Shown here piece by piece: positions 42,574-50,864 of a DNA stretch of 64,000 bases (position 1 is the first letter of the stretch; each line of letters opens with the position of its first letter). The DNA is taken from assembly GCF_036178845.1 (NCBI RefSeq), contig NZ_CP108070.1, positions 11,160,001 through 11,224,000 on the forward strand. The letters run 5' to 3'. The notes below the pieces were generated by a model. It did not search any database and was not told where the DNA came from. It saw nothing but the letters and a program-made list of their open reading frames with translations. The DNA is from Streptomyces sp. NBC_00271 (GTDB taxonomy: Bacteria; Actinomycetota; Actinomycetes; Streptomycetales; Streptomycetaceae). The translations under genes were made by a program, and so were the position numbers.

Positions 42574-43782
42574 TTAACCGGGACGGACGACGAGCGCGAT
42601 GAACAGGCGGCAGATCTCGTTGCAGGACAGCGGGATCAGGTCGTCCGGCGTGGTTCGGTGTGCGCGTTCGTCGGCGCGGACGACGGCGAGCAAGGCGTGG
42701 GCCAGCATCGCGAGGGTGACCCAGCGGGCCCACGAGGGGTAGCGGCGGACCTGGTGCTCATCCAGCCCGGCCAGTCCCTTCTCAGTCTGGAAGGTCTCCT
42801 CCACCCGCCATCTGGAACCCGCGACCTTGACCAAGGTGGCCAGGGATGCCGGTGTGGTGGAGTGACAGCGGTAATAGGCGAGTTCACCGGTGCTGCGGTT
42901 GCGGCGGATCAGCAGGTGGTGGCGGCCTGGTGCTGCCTCGGCGAGGTCGATGACGGGCCAGTCGTAGAACCGATGCCCCTTCGCGCCGCGCCCGGCCGAG
43001 AGCTTCTGCCAGGCCCGCTTCGGCACCTTCCGCGCCAGGGCATCGGCGCGGAACTTGCCTGCGACGGTGGGCACTTCGGCCGAGCAGGCCACCGCAAGGA
43101 CATAGCCGATGCCGCGTTCCTCCAGAGCCGTACGGAGTCTTGGGTTGCCGCCGTAGACCTCGTCCCCGGTGACCCAGCCGACGCGGTGTCCGGCGTCCAG
43201 GAACCGTTCGATCATCGTGCGGGCCAGGTCGGGCTTGGTCGCGAAGACGGTGTCCTCGCCGAGTCCGGCTGCCCGGCAGCGGTCCGGGTCGCACGTCCAG
43301 GAGCGCGGGATGGACAACTCCCGGTCCACCGCCGCGTGCCCGCCCATCCCGGCGTAGACAAGGTAGACCGCAACCTGGGAGTTCTCGATCCGTTCAGCCG
43401 TTCAGCCGTTCAGCCGTTCAGCCGTTCCGGTGTACTGGTGCTGGACCCCGACCGTGTGGGTGCCCTTCTTCACGTCGCCGGTCACGTCGACAACCAGGAC
43501 CGCGGCATCGTCATAGAGGTGCTCGACGACGTATTCGCGCACGTCGTCACGAACGCCATCGGCACCCCAGACGGCTCGGCACAGCAGATGCTGCATGCCG
43601 TGCGGGCTGGTCTCCCCGGCCCATTCCGCGGTCGTCCAGCAGTTCTTACGCGGCGGGTCGGACAGCAGCCCCAGCACCGAGTCCCTCACCCGGCGCCGGA
43701 GTTCAACCCGCGCGATCCGGCCGATGGCCACCTGGAACGCCTCCCGCCAACGGACGGGATCTATGCTGTGACCCGCGGCCAC
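42574..43782 (-). pseudogene. IS701-family transposase with in-frame TGA from repeat expansion
   Basis: From GTG 43782 the frame encodes an IS701-type DDE transposase: RRRVRDSVLGLLSDPPRKNC, VVDVTGDVKKGTHTVGVQHQ (first Asp), GWVTGDEVYGGNPRLRTALE (second Asp), RWRVEETFQTEKGLAG (Glu), ending at 42574. After YTGTAER an 8-bp unit is repeated four times instead of the expected once. The extra 24 nt keep the frame but create a TGA at 43404-43402; TAERIENSQV follows in the same frame. No terminal inverted repeats could be placed. Confidence 0.85.
43391..43428. repeat. Octamer tandem repeat inside transposase
   Basis: cgttcagc occurs four times in a row from 43391, followed by cgttcc. Minus-strand reading is CGGCTGAA units. 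Three surplus copies (24 bp) insert LNG-stop-T into the transposase. Confidence 0.9.
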
Positions 43783-43853
43783 CGCACGATCTTCAGTCTT
43801 CACACACCGATGATCAGCGGTGGCCGTACCTGTCGGCGAACCTGGAGCAGCCA

Positions 43854-44450
43854 ATGACCTCGCACGGCCCCGTCACCCGCGACCTGCTCCAAACCTTCGA
43901 GGACGTACGTTCCAGAACCTTCGCTCGCCTTGACGGGCTCACCGACGCCGAATACCTGTGGGAGCCCGTCGCCTTCTGCATGACGCTCAGGCCGGCCGCG
44001 GACGGGATGTTCCGTGCCGACCCGCGACCCGGAGGTGAGGTCCGTCCGGCGCCGTTCACGACGATCGGATGGCGTATCTGGCACATCGGGGCGGACTGCC
44101 TTCGCGGCTATGGCCGCTTCTTCGGTGACGATCCCCAGAGCGATGACCGACACCTGTGGCCCGGCACGGCGAGTGAAGGCGTCCAGGAGCTGGCCAACGA
44201 CTGGTCCCGATTCCGCAACCACGTCGAATCCCTCGGTGATGACCGTCTCCTTCAGCCCATGGGCCCCATCGCTGGTGACTACGGTCACGAGAGCTACCTG
44301 TTGCTGGCCCTCCACGCGTTGGACGAAGCCGCTCACCACGGTGCCGAACTCGGCGTCCTTCGTGATCTATACCTTCATGGCGTCGACATGAAGCAACGGG
44401 CGAACCACGACGAAGTCAGCCCGGCGCCTCGACCGCCGTCAGGCGCCTGA
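43854..44450 (+). CDS. DinB-superfamily protein
   Basis: 198 residues from ATG 43854 with GGAG six bases upstream. Four-helix DinB features: RDLLQTFEDVRSRTFARLDG with LTDAEYLWEPV, WRIWHIGADCLRGYG (metal-site His) and a late HALDEAAHHGAELGVLRDLY (two His). This is the DUF664-like branch. Such proteins bind a divalent metal and use mycothiol or similar thiols. An IS701 element is inserted 43 bp after its stop. Confidence 0.85.
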   Translation: MTSHGPVTRDLLQTFEDVRSRTFARLDGLTDAEYLWEPVAFCMTLRPAADGMFRADPRPGGEVRPAPFTTIGWRIWHIGADCLRGYGRFFGDDPQSDDRHLWPGTASEGVQELANDWSRFRNHVESLGDDRLLQPMGPIAGDYGHESYLLLALHALDEAAHHGAELGVLRDLYLHGVDMKQRANHDEVSPAPRPPSGA

Positions 44451-44496
44451 CGGGTAACCAGCGCGGCCCGATCACGATCTACAGCTGGAGTATTAG

Positions 44497-44630
44497 TACT
44501 CCAGCAGCACTTTGACGTTTTCCCTGTTCAGGGGCGGTCTGGGTGAGTGTAGAGGGCTGATGACCGGCCTGTGTTCTCTTTCCCGGGCCGCCCCTCGATC
44601 GTGTGCAGCCGCCGCTGATAGTGACAGCGG
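44497..44630 (+). repeat. Left 134-bp terminal inverted repeat
   Basis: It begins tactccagcagcactttgac and ends gatagtgacagcgg. It is a perfect reverse complement of 45930-46063 by reading. It carries the promoter side of the transposase gene. Confidence 0.93.
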
Positions 44631-44648
44631 TCCGGGCAGCCTCCCTGC

Positions 44649-46067
44649 GTGATCGACGAGCGTGCAGTTGAGATCTGGAACGACGAACTCGAGGAACTGT
44701 TCCTGCGTACCGGCCACCGCTTCAGGCGTGTCGAGCCGCGTCGCCGGATGCGTGACTACATCCGTGGACTACTGGGCCCGGTCGGCCGCAAAAACGGCTG
44801 GCAGCTGGCCGAATACGCCGGACACCGCACACCCGACCGCCTCCAGCGGCTTCTCAACGGCGCCCGCTGGGACGCCGATGAGCTCCGCGACGACCTCCAG
44901 CACTACGTAGCCGAACGGCTCGGCGAGCCCGACGGGATCCTCATCCTCGACGACACCGGCTTCCTCAAGAAGGGCACCACCTCGGCCGGCGTGCAGCGCC
45001 AGTACTCCGGCACCGCCGGCCGCACCGAGAACTGCCAGATCGGCGTGTTCGCCGCCTACGCCACCACCCGTGGACGCGCCCTGGTGGACCGGGAGTTGTA
45101 CCTGCCCAAGACCTGGACCGACGACCGCGACCGCTGCCGCGCCGCCCACATCCCCAACGAGCGGACTTTCGCCACCAAACCCGACCTGGCCAAGGCCATG
45201 GTGCTGCGGGCGATCGCCTCACCGCTGCCGATCGCATGGGTGACCGCGGACGCCGCCTACGGCCAGGAATGGCGGCTGCGCCACATGCTGGAGGAGACCA
45301 GCCTGGGGTATGTACTCGCGGTTCCCAAGTCCCAGCAGGTGCCCCACTTCGGACGCATCGACCACCTCTTCTCCCAAGCACCCGACGAAGCGTGGGAGAG
45401 GCATTCGTGCGGTGACGGTGCCAAGGGCCCGCGCGTCTACCACTGGGCCGCCCTGCAGATCACGCCCATCGAGGACTTCGACGACGAGATGCCCACCCAC
45501 CAGCGGTGGGCACTGGCCCGCCGCAGCATCAGCAAGCCCGAAGAGATCGCCTACTACCTCGCCTACGCACCGCTCGGCACCACCATCGAGCACCTGGTCC
45601 GCGTCGCCGGGACGCGCTGGGCCATCGAGGAAGCCTTCCAGGCCGCGAAGAACGAATGCGGCCTCGACCAGTACGAAGTCCGCCGCTACACCGGCTGGAT
45701 GCGGCACATCACCCTGGCCATGCTGGCGCATGCCTTTCTGGCCGTCATGGCCGTCGACGCCGCGGCAAAGGGGCAGCAGAAACGGTTCCTGCCTCGCGCC
45801 CCTCACCGTGGCAGAAATTCGGCGGCTCCTGGCAACTGGCCACTCATCCACCGCCGTTCACCAGCCCCTCATCAGCGCACGCGCGTTGAGGTGGTCACAC
45901 TGGCGCAGACGACGCCAAGCCGTCGCCCGCCGCTGTCACTATCAGCGGCGGCTGCACACGATCGAGGGGCGGCCCGGGAAAGAGAACACAGGCCGGTCAT
46001 CAGCCCTCTACACTCACCCAGACCGCCCCTGAACAGGGAAAACGTCAAAGTGCTGCTGGAGTATTAG
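44649..46067 (+). CDS. IS701-family transposase, C-terminus likely frameshifted
   Basis: 472 codons from GTG 44649. DDE core: [80 protein letters not shown]. After about 45790 the frame loses family homology. Another frame continues it ([32 protein letters not shown]) to a stop at 46032. So a small indel near 45795 probably misdirects the last 80 residues. The stop of the long frame (TAG 46065-46067) is completed by the TTAG target duplication, outside the element. The catalytic residues precede the break. Confidence 0.8.
   Translation: MIDERAVEIWNDELEELFLRTGHRFRRVEPRRRMRDYIRGLLGPVGRKNGWQLAEYAGHRTPDRLQRLLNGARWDADELRDDLQHYVAERLGEPDGILILDDTGFLKKGTTSAGVQRQYSGTAGRTENCQIGVFAAYATTRGRALVDRELYLPKTWTDDRDRCRAAHIPNERTFATKPDLAKAMVLRAIASPLPIAWVTADAAYGQEWRLRHMLEETSLGYVLAVPKSQQVPHFGRIDHLFSQAPDEAWERHSCGDGAKGPRVYHWAALQITPIEDFDDEMPTHQRWALARRSISKPEEIAYYLAYAPLGTTIEHLVRVAGTRWAIEEAFQAAKNECGLDQYEVRRYTGWMRHITLAMLAHAFLAVMAVDAAAKGQQKRFLPRAPHRGRNSAAPGNWPLIHRRSPAPHQRTRVEVVTLAQTTPSRRPPLSLSAAAAHDRGAAREREHRPVISPLHSPRPPLNRENVKVLLEY
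45930..46063 (-). repeat. Right 134-bp terminal inverted repeat
   Basis: Reverse complement of 44497-44630. It contains the sequence encoding the CHYQRR tail in the ancestral transposase frame, so the left repeat is an inverted copy of transposase 3' DNA. Confidence 0.93.
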
Positions 46068-46196
46068 GTGCCAGGAAGTGAGCATGAATCAGTCCTCGGC
46101 AGGAACAGCATTCGCGGTCGACTACCGCTCTCAGTGGTGGGGCCAATGGCCAGTTCCCTGCGGCAGCGCGTCCAGGTCGGTGGGCTGGGCCTCCGT

Positions 46197-47272
46197 CAGG
46201 GCGGTTTCAAAGTCTTTTCGATCAACGATCCGTGCTGATCACGGCATCGTGACGATGGGGTAGCGGGCCGTCACGCACACAACGAAGGTCCGGTTGATGC
46301 CGGTGACCTACCAAGTCGCCTGTACCGACCGGAGCTTCGATGTGTCGTCAGTTCGCACCGCCCCGAGCACCGCGACGATCCGCCGGATGATCAACGGAGT
46401 GTGTCCGGGGGCCTCGCGGACTTGCTGGGATGCGATCCATCCGGCGCCGACACCCTGGCGGTGGACGGCAAGAGCGCCCGGGGCTCGCGCCACGATGACA
46501 CCCCCGCCGCGCATCTGCTCGCCGCCATGACCGGTGACGGGCTGACCGTCACGCAGTTGCGGGTACCGGACAAGACGAATGAAATCACCTGCTTCGCCAG
46601 CCTGTTGGCCCCGTTCGACCTGACCGGGGTGACCGTGACGGCCGATGCCCTGCACGCACAGCGTGGCCACGCCCGCTTCCTGGTCGAGGACAAGAAGGCG
46701 CACTACGCGCTGTGCGTGAAGAAGAACCAGGCCGGCCTCTACGAGCGGCTGCACACGCTGCCCTGGACGGAGGTGACCGCGAAGTTCTACAACCGTAGCG
46801 AGGGGCATGGCCGCAAGGAGACCCGCGTGGTCCAGGTCCTGACCGTCGACGGCCTCGACTTCCCGCGCGCCGCCCAGGCCGCCCGGGTCGTACGCCATCG
46901 CACCTGTCTGAAGACCGGCAGGTGCAGCCGCGAGACTGTCTATGTCATCACCGACCTGACCAGCCAGGAAGCCTTCCCGCAGCGACTGGCGAAGATCATT
47001 CGCTCGCAGTGGGTGATCGAAAACAGACTCCACTTCGTCCGTGACACCGCCTTCCTCGAGGACGCATCCAAGGTGCGCACCCAGCACGGCCCGGAGAACA
47101 TGGCCACCCTCCGCAGCTTCGCGATCAACCGCCTCCGCGCCGCCGGGCACCACAACATCGCCGCCGGACTCCGCGAGATGTCCTATGAGCCGTTCACTCG
47201 CCCTCTGGCTCTCCTCGGACTCCGCTGGCCAGCACGGACGCATGAACAGTCAGACACTTTGAAACCACCCTG
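46197..47272 (+). mobile_element. ISAs1-type element, copy A (internally deleted)
   Basis: Ends CAGGGCGGTTTCAAAGT at 46197 and its inverted partner (actttgaaaccaccctg) at 47256-47272. The first 140 bp match copy B in inverted orientation with a few changes. After the transposase start (ATGTGTCGTCAG, near 46339) the sequence jumps directly to gttcgcaccgccccgagc, which in copy B lies about 260 bp later. So the transposase N-terminus is deleted. Confidence 0.8.
46339..47233 (+). pseudogene. ISAs1-family transposase, N-terminal deletion and frameshift
   Basis: The catalytic part is long and well kept: ADTLAVDGKSARGSRHDD, VTADALHAQRGHARFLVEDK, YALCVKKNQAGLYERL, QWVIENRLHFVRDTAFLEDA and LREMSYEPFTRPLALLGL. 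The first 90 residues are lost, and at the G run near 46408 the frame shifts (VCPG in one frame, GGLADLLGCDP in the next). The usual stop is also missing. The frame reads through the right end of the IS into the following secreted protein, making a 487-codon hybrid ORF from 46401. Confidence 0.8.
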
Positions 47273-47295
47273 CCCCCAACCCCAACCCCAGCCCC
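47273..47295 (-). other. Four-tract G-quadruplex motif
   Basis: The minus strand has four G tracts of four or more separated by two-base loops (plus-strand C tracts 47273-47277, 47280-47283, 47286-47289, 47292-47295). It starts at the base after the right end of ISAs1 copy A. Confidence 0.75.
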
Positions 47296-47420
47296 AACTC
47301 CCGCCCGCAGTACGACCCTCTGAGCAGCCTGTATGGCGGCTAGGAACGTCGTTGACAAGGTCAGAACAGGGCCGCAGACTGTGCCTTTCACACAGGGCAT
47401 CTCGGAGGGGGACACTCGAA

Positions 47421-47864
47421 ATGGCTCGCACAAAAGCAAGACTCGGCGCACTCGCCGGAACACTCGCTCTCGCAGCCGGCATGACGCTGACGAACGCCGG
47501 ACCGGCTTCCGCCGCTCCCACTTTCACCTTCAGTTACCAGTCTTTCTCCAACGGCGACTACACGATCAACGTCTACAACAACGGAGTGCTTGCAGGGTCG
47601 GCGGATTGGTACGCGGACCCCCACGGTGTCTACGGTCCCGGAACGGGAGACACCGTGGGTGCGTGGGACGGTCTGGCCGACGGTTACGGGATCGCGGCCC
47701 ATCTGGCCGGCGACTACCGGATCGCCACGACCGCCGGGCACGCCTCTCCGTACACCGACTACGTATCGGGTGACATCCCCGAAGACACCCCGCTGATCCT
47801 GCGCGCGTACGTCGTGAAGGGCGGCGACGTCGCGTATTCGCTGGGAAAGACCGTGTACTCCTGA
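47421..47864 (+). CDS. Small secreted protein of unknown function
   Basis: 147 residues from ATG 47421 with GGAGGGGG upstream. A Sec signal (MARTKARLGALAGTLALAAG, cleavage after ASA) precedes a Gly/Tyr-rich mature part (TFSYQSFSNGDYTINVYNNG, DYVSGDIPEDTPLILRAYVV) with no family I recognise, probably beta-rich. It is in frame with the upstream transposase remnant but has its own start and ribosome site. It lies between two inverted ISAs1-type copies. No Cys residues. Confidence 0.75.
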   Translation: MARTKARLGALAGTLALAAGMTLTNAGPASAAPTFTFSYQSFSNGDYTINVYNNGVLAGSADWYADPHGVYGPGTGDTVGAWDGLADGYGIAAHLAGDYRIATTAGHASPYTDYVSGDIPEDTPLILRAYVVKGGDVAYSLGKTVYS

Positions 47865-47903
47865 CCGGAGGCCCGGGGGAGTAGAAGCCCCACGCGTACA
47901 TCT

Positions 47904-48343
47904 GATCGTCGCGGTGCTCGGGGCGGTGCGAACGGTGAAGGCGGACACGGTCCGGGCGCCGAGCCGGGCCAGGGTGTCCTGCGGAGCGTTTCGCGCCCAC
48001 TGTCCGATCGCCGCGAAGGACCGGGCCCCGCACATGACCGCGGAGCAGGCCACCAGCAGCACGCTCACGAACGGGTGACGCCTGCCGCGCCGGTCACGTG
48101 GATCAGGCAAGGTCGCCAGCCTCGATGGCAGGTCGCCGACCGCGCGATGCCGACGCGAGGGCGACTTGACCAGACACACAGTGGCAGACTGACGACACAT
48201 CGAAGCTCCGGTCGGTACAGGCGACTTGGTAGGTCACCGGCATCAACCGGAGCTTCGTTGTGTGCGTGACGGCCCGCTACCCCATCGTCATGATGCCGTG
48301 ACCAGCACGGATCGTTGATCGAAAAGACTTTGAAACCGCCCTG
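47904..48343 (-). mobile_element. ISAs1-type element, copy B (5' part only)
   Basis: Minus-strand sequence from the end CAGGGCGGTTTCAAAGT (48343) through a start at 48200 (MCRQSATVCLVKSPSRRHRA, LPDPRDRRGRRHPFVSVLLV, FAAIGQWARNAPQDTLARLG) and stopping abruptly after TVRTAPSTATI near 47904. This supplies the N-terminal part missing in copy A. It is inverted relative to copy A; neither copy is complete. Confidence 0.8.
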
Positions 48344-48387
48344 GGGCCTCCGTGCCTCACGTCGGATGAATCGCTCAGGCTTCATGG

Positions 48388-48552
48388 TGTCCAAACGCCA
48401 ACCTTTCCGGGGAGTCGCTCGATGACGTGGGGCTCGGCGGGGCGAACTTCACTCAGGCTGTACTGACTGGGGTGGACCTGACGAAGAGCCGGACGGATGT
48501 GGGCTCGGGTGAGGTCGCCTACGTGATCATTCAGGCCGTCCGGTTTCCTTGA
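48388..48552 (+). pseudogene. Pentapeptide-repeat protein fragment
   Basis: The frame reads ANLSGESLDDVGLGGANFTQ then AVLTGVDLTKS, two to three A(D/N)LxG-type pentapeptide coils, and stops at 48552. There is no start codon. It is truncated at the edge of the IS copy. Confidence 0.6.
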
Positions 48553-48991
48553 CCTACGTCTTGAAAGCCGCACAGAGAGCCTGCGCCGCTCAAGCCGCCA
48601 CCTACCAGGAACTGAGGAACGCCCGAACCTTGAAGTGCCTGGCCATTCCCAACTCCAGTCAGCAAACGGCACCGAGGCAATCCAGTGGACCTGTAACGAC
48701 GACACCGATCAGCGGTGGGAGCTGCATGAGGCGGGGGACAACCGGGTCCGGATCATCAACCAGAGCAGCGGCAAATGCCTCAACTCCGGTTCCTCGGACG
48801 GCAACAGCACCTGGCAGTGGACCTGCAATGACACGCCGTCCACCGAAGAACTCTGGATTCATGACAGCATGGACCGCCTGCGCAGTGGCCTTTGGCGCCG
48901 AGGGCGGGTCGTCTCCTGTCTCGAAGCCGCATCGCTGAGGAACCGGGCCCGTCTCGCGCGATGTGACCATCTTGGATGGCTTGTTGCATGA
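48549..48991 (+). pseudogene. Ricin-type beta-trefoil lectin, frameshifted
   Basis: One frame gives YQELRNARTLKCLAIPNSS, then a shift near 48655 to ANGTEAIQWTCNDDTDQRWE and VRIINQSSGKCLNSGSSDGN with QWTCND, the QxW repeats of ricin-B lectin modules. About one and a half repeats remain. The family binds galactose or other glycans, usually as a module of secreted hydrolases. The catalytic part is absent. Confidence 0.7.
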
Positions 48992-49127
48992 TGCGGCCGA
49001 GTCCCAGGATGCGGTCAGCATTCTGTACGGTGGCGTTGATGGGCTCTCCGACAACCGTTCGATCATCCTGGGCCGGGAGTCCTTCCGCAGCGAGGCGGCA
49101 AGAGCGTCCTTCGGGACTGCCCTCTGA
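48963..49127 (+). CDS. Small ORF, possible gene tail
   Basis: 54 residues from GTG 48963 (VTILDGLLHDAAESQDAVSI to SEAARASFGTAL) with coding-like codon use. An in-frame TGA lies 24 nt upstream and no ribosome site is seen, so it may be the C-terminal piece of a lost gene. No family recognised. Confidence 0.4.
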   Translation: MTILDGLLHDAAESQDAVSILYGGVDGLSDNRSIILGRESFRSEAARASFGTAL

Positions 49128-49249
49128 GGCTGAACGCGGCCGCGATGTGCCGACTGGAGGGCTGCTAAAAGCAGTTCTGTAACTGACAGTCGGGTCTACG
49201 CTGGGTCGGCCACCTTGGTAGCGATCTCGTGGAGGCTGGGACTGCGCCT

Positions 49250-49720
49250 ATGGACGTATCTCTGCGTGAACTTCAGGACAGCGATCTGTCCTTCTTCTGG
49301 GAGCAGTTGACGGACCCCGTGTTGCAGCAGATGGCGGCTGTGACCAGGAAGTACCACTACGATCGCGGCCACTTCGACCAGCACTGGGCAAAGGTGCGCT
49401 CGGACGCTTCGGTGCTCTTGCGAACCGTTCTCGCCGATGGTGTCGTCGCAGGGCACGCCGCCGTCTTCGGGCCGCCGTCGGAGCGTGAGGTCACCTACGT
49501 CGTCGGACGGGCTCATTGGGGTCAAGGTATTGCCACCGCGGCGCTTGCCGAACTGATCAAGCTGGAGCCCGCCCGGCCGCTGCACGCCGACGCCGCTGCC
49601 GACAATTCCGGGTCCATCCGCGTGCTGGAGAAGTGCGGTTTCGTCGTCACGGGGAACAGTCGGTGCCTCGCACGGGCTCGCGGCGAGGAGATCGACCTGA
49701 TGCACTTGACGCTGATCTGA
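49250..49720 (+). CDS. GNAT-family N-acetyltransferase
   Basis: 156 residues from ATG 49250; GTG 49229 with GGAGG near it is an alternative. GNAT fold of the RimJ/RimL type: MDVSLRELQDSDLSFFWEQL, VTYVVGRAHWGQGIATAALA (acetyl-CoA loop, R/QxxGxG/A) and NSGSIRVLEKCGFVVTGN. It transfers acetyl from acetyl-CoA to an unknown amine. It is an intact gene within a region of fragments. Confidence 0.9.
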   Translation: MDVSLRELQDSDLSFFWEQLTDPVLQQMAAVTRKYHYDRGHFDQHWAKVRSDASVLLRTVLADGVVAGHAAVFGPPSEREVTYVVGRAHWGQGIATAALAELIKLEPARPLHADAAADNSGSIRVLEKCGFVVTGNSRCLARARGEEIDLMHLTLI

Positions 49721-49818
49721 GCCCGGCACCTAGCTCAGGGACGGCTCGTCCGGCCAAGGCGAGGTTGCGGAGGCAGGCGATACCGAGCACGCCCTGGTGG
49801 ACGCCATCGCCTGGAGGC

Positions 49819-49929
49819 GGCGACGCGGTCCAGGACGCGGTCGGCCGCGGACTTCGATGTCTCGAACGGGGGCGCCATCACCTGACGCGACGTCAGGTCG
49901 GTACGCCAGGATGCGGCGACCAACAGGCC
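49819..49929 (-). mobile_element. IS5-family transposase HTH fragment
   Basis: Minus-strand VAASWRTDLTSRQVMAPPFE then TSKSAADRVLDRVA resembles the HTH of IS5-type transposases (YWRTNLTxRQLAPLFGVSKSAADRI). Only this 37-residue block is left. Confidence 0.6.
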
Positions 49930-50053
49930 TCGGTCAGCCGGCCCACGCCGCCACGGCCGGCCCGGAGAGCGACTCAATCCACTTCAAGTCAACCGCGCAA
50001 GCAACTGACCGCCCTGCACGAGTCCGGCTGAGAGGCGACAGCCACTTCCTGCA

Positions 50054-50446
50054 CTACGGCTGTCGTACGGACGAATGGAGGAACTGACCCTTCCCCAGGG
50101 GCTGAGCCGCAACGTTGCCCCGCCATAGCAGGACGTTGTGGCGCCGTTCCCAATACAGCCCGTAGATCCCGGCGGACAGCCGGTCCGGCAGAAGAGCCAG
50201 CGGCCAGAAGGCAAACCACGGCTCCCACACCAGGGCGGCGACCAGAGTGGGCACGACAAGAAGGGAAAGGAAGCCCCAGTCGAAGCTGCGGCGCAGAGAC
50301 TCGCCTTGCGTCGGCAGCACTGGGCCGGGGTTCGTCAGAGAAACCGCGTTCTCGAAGTCCTGCTTCCTGCCGCCGAGCCAACTCAACCGGGTGCCAACAA
50401 TCACTCCGAACACAGCGCTGGCCGCGATCAGGGTGCCGAGGAGCAT
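50054..50446 (-). CDS. Small membrane protein
   Basis: 130 residues from ATG 50446, directly after the stop of the 50563 ORF. About three hydrophobic segments: MLLGTLIAASAVFGVIVGTR, FLSLLVVPTLVAALV, FAFWPLALLPDRLSAGIYGL. No family recognised. The adjacent small ORF suggests a two-gene unit. Confidence 0.65.
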   Translation of the reverse strand: MLLGTLIAASAVFGVIVGTRLSWLGGRKQDFENAVSLTNPGPVLPTQGESLRRSFDWGFLSLLVVPTLVAALVWEPWFAFWPLALLPDRLSAGIYGLYWERRHNVLLWRGNVAAQPLGKGQFLHSSVRQP

Positions 50447-50563
50447 CTAGGCGGCATCGACCTCGGGAACGCCGCGCACGATCAGCACGACGATCCCGTT
50501 GACGGCCAGGGCGCACAGCGCCTCGGCGACTGTCATCAACTCATGGTGGACGTACCTGTACAC
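50447..50563 (-). CDS. 38-residue single-pass peptide
   Basis: From GTG 50563 with GGAG upstream: VYRYVHHELMTVAEALCALA VNGIVVLIV. The stop TAG is followed immediately by the ATG of the next gene. One membrane helix. A small protein probably co-translated with the 50446 gene. Confidence 0.5.
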   Translation of the reverse strand: MYRYVHHELMTVAEALCALAVNGIVVLIVRGVPEVDAA

Positions 50564-50744
50564 GCCTCTCCCCCTCCGCACCCGCCTCCCGCCCCACGGC
50601 CGGGTGCCACCCCAACTGTCCACGCGGCTCCCAAGCCGACAAGGGCGCGCAGGCAGCACCGCGCTCGACGGGCACGGCGTACGGCTGGCCCAGCTCGAGT
50701 ACCGCGACGAACTCGGCTGCCATGCCCGCCGCGTTTCCGCTCAC
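50541..50744 (-). CDS. Possible small ORF
   Basis: 67 residues from GTG 50744 (VSGNAAGMAAEFVAVLELGQ start). Codon use is good in the first half and weak later, and it overlaps the 50563 start. It may be a gene remnant. Low confidence. Confidence 0.3.
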   Translation of the reverse strand: MSGNAAGMAAEFVAVLELGQPYAVPVERGAACAPLSAWEPRGQLGWHPAVGREAGAEGERRVQVRPP

Positions 50745-50864
50745 TTCTTCCGTGCCAAGACGGATTGAGCATCAGTATCAGCGGGTCCAGGCCAGGCAGG
50801 GTTGCCATCAGGTCGCGGTTCACCCACGGCGAGCGCGGCCTCCGACTTCGGACCGGCCAGGCGC

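Larger units (their letters stand above)
44497..46063 (+). mobile_element. IS701-family insertion sequence, 1567 bp
   Basis: Ends are defined by perfect inverted repeats (44497-44630 and 45930-46063, 134 bp each). Both sides are flanked by TTAG (44493-44496 and 46064-46067), the 4-bp target duplication of YTAR type expected for IS701. One transposase ORF fills the interior. The inverted repeats are several times longer than is usual for this family, and the right one overlaps the coding end. Confidence 0.93.

Noticed and set aside
42417..43836. Terminal inverted repeats of the first IS701 element
   Set aside because: GGTACGGCC...GATCATCGG occurs near both sides, but the left copy is IS5 transposase coding sequence and the match is broken; ends left undefined.
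44497..48343. Functional composite transposon
   Set aside because: The IS copies belong to different families and the ISAs1 copies are both defective, so no matching active ends enclose the cargo.
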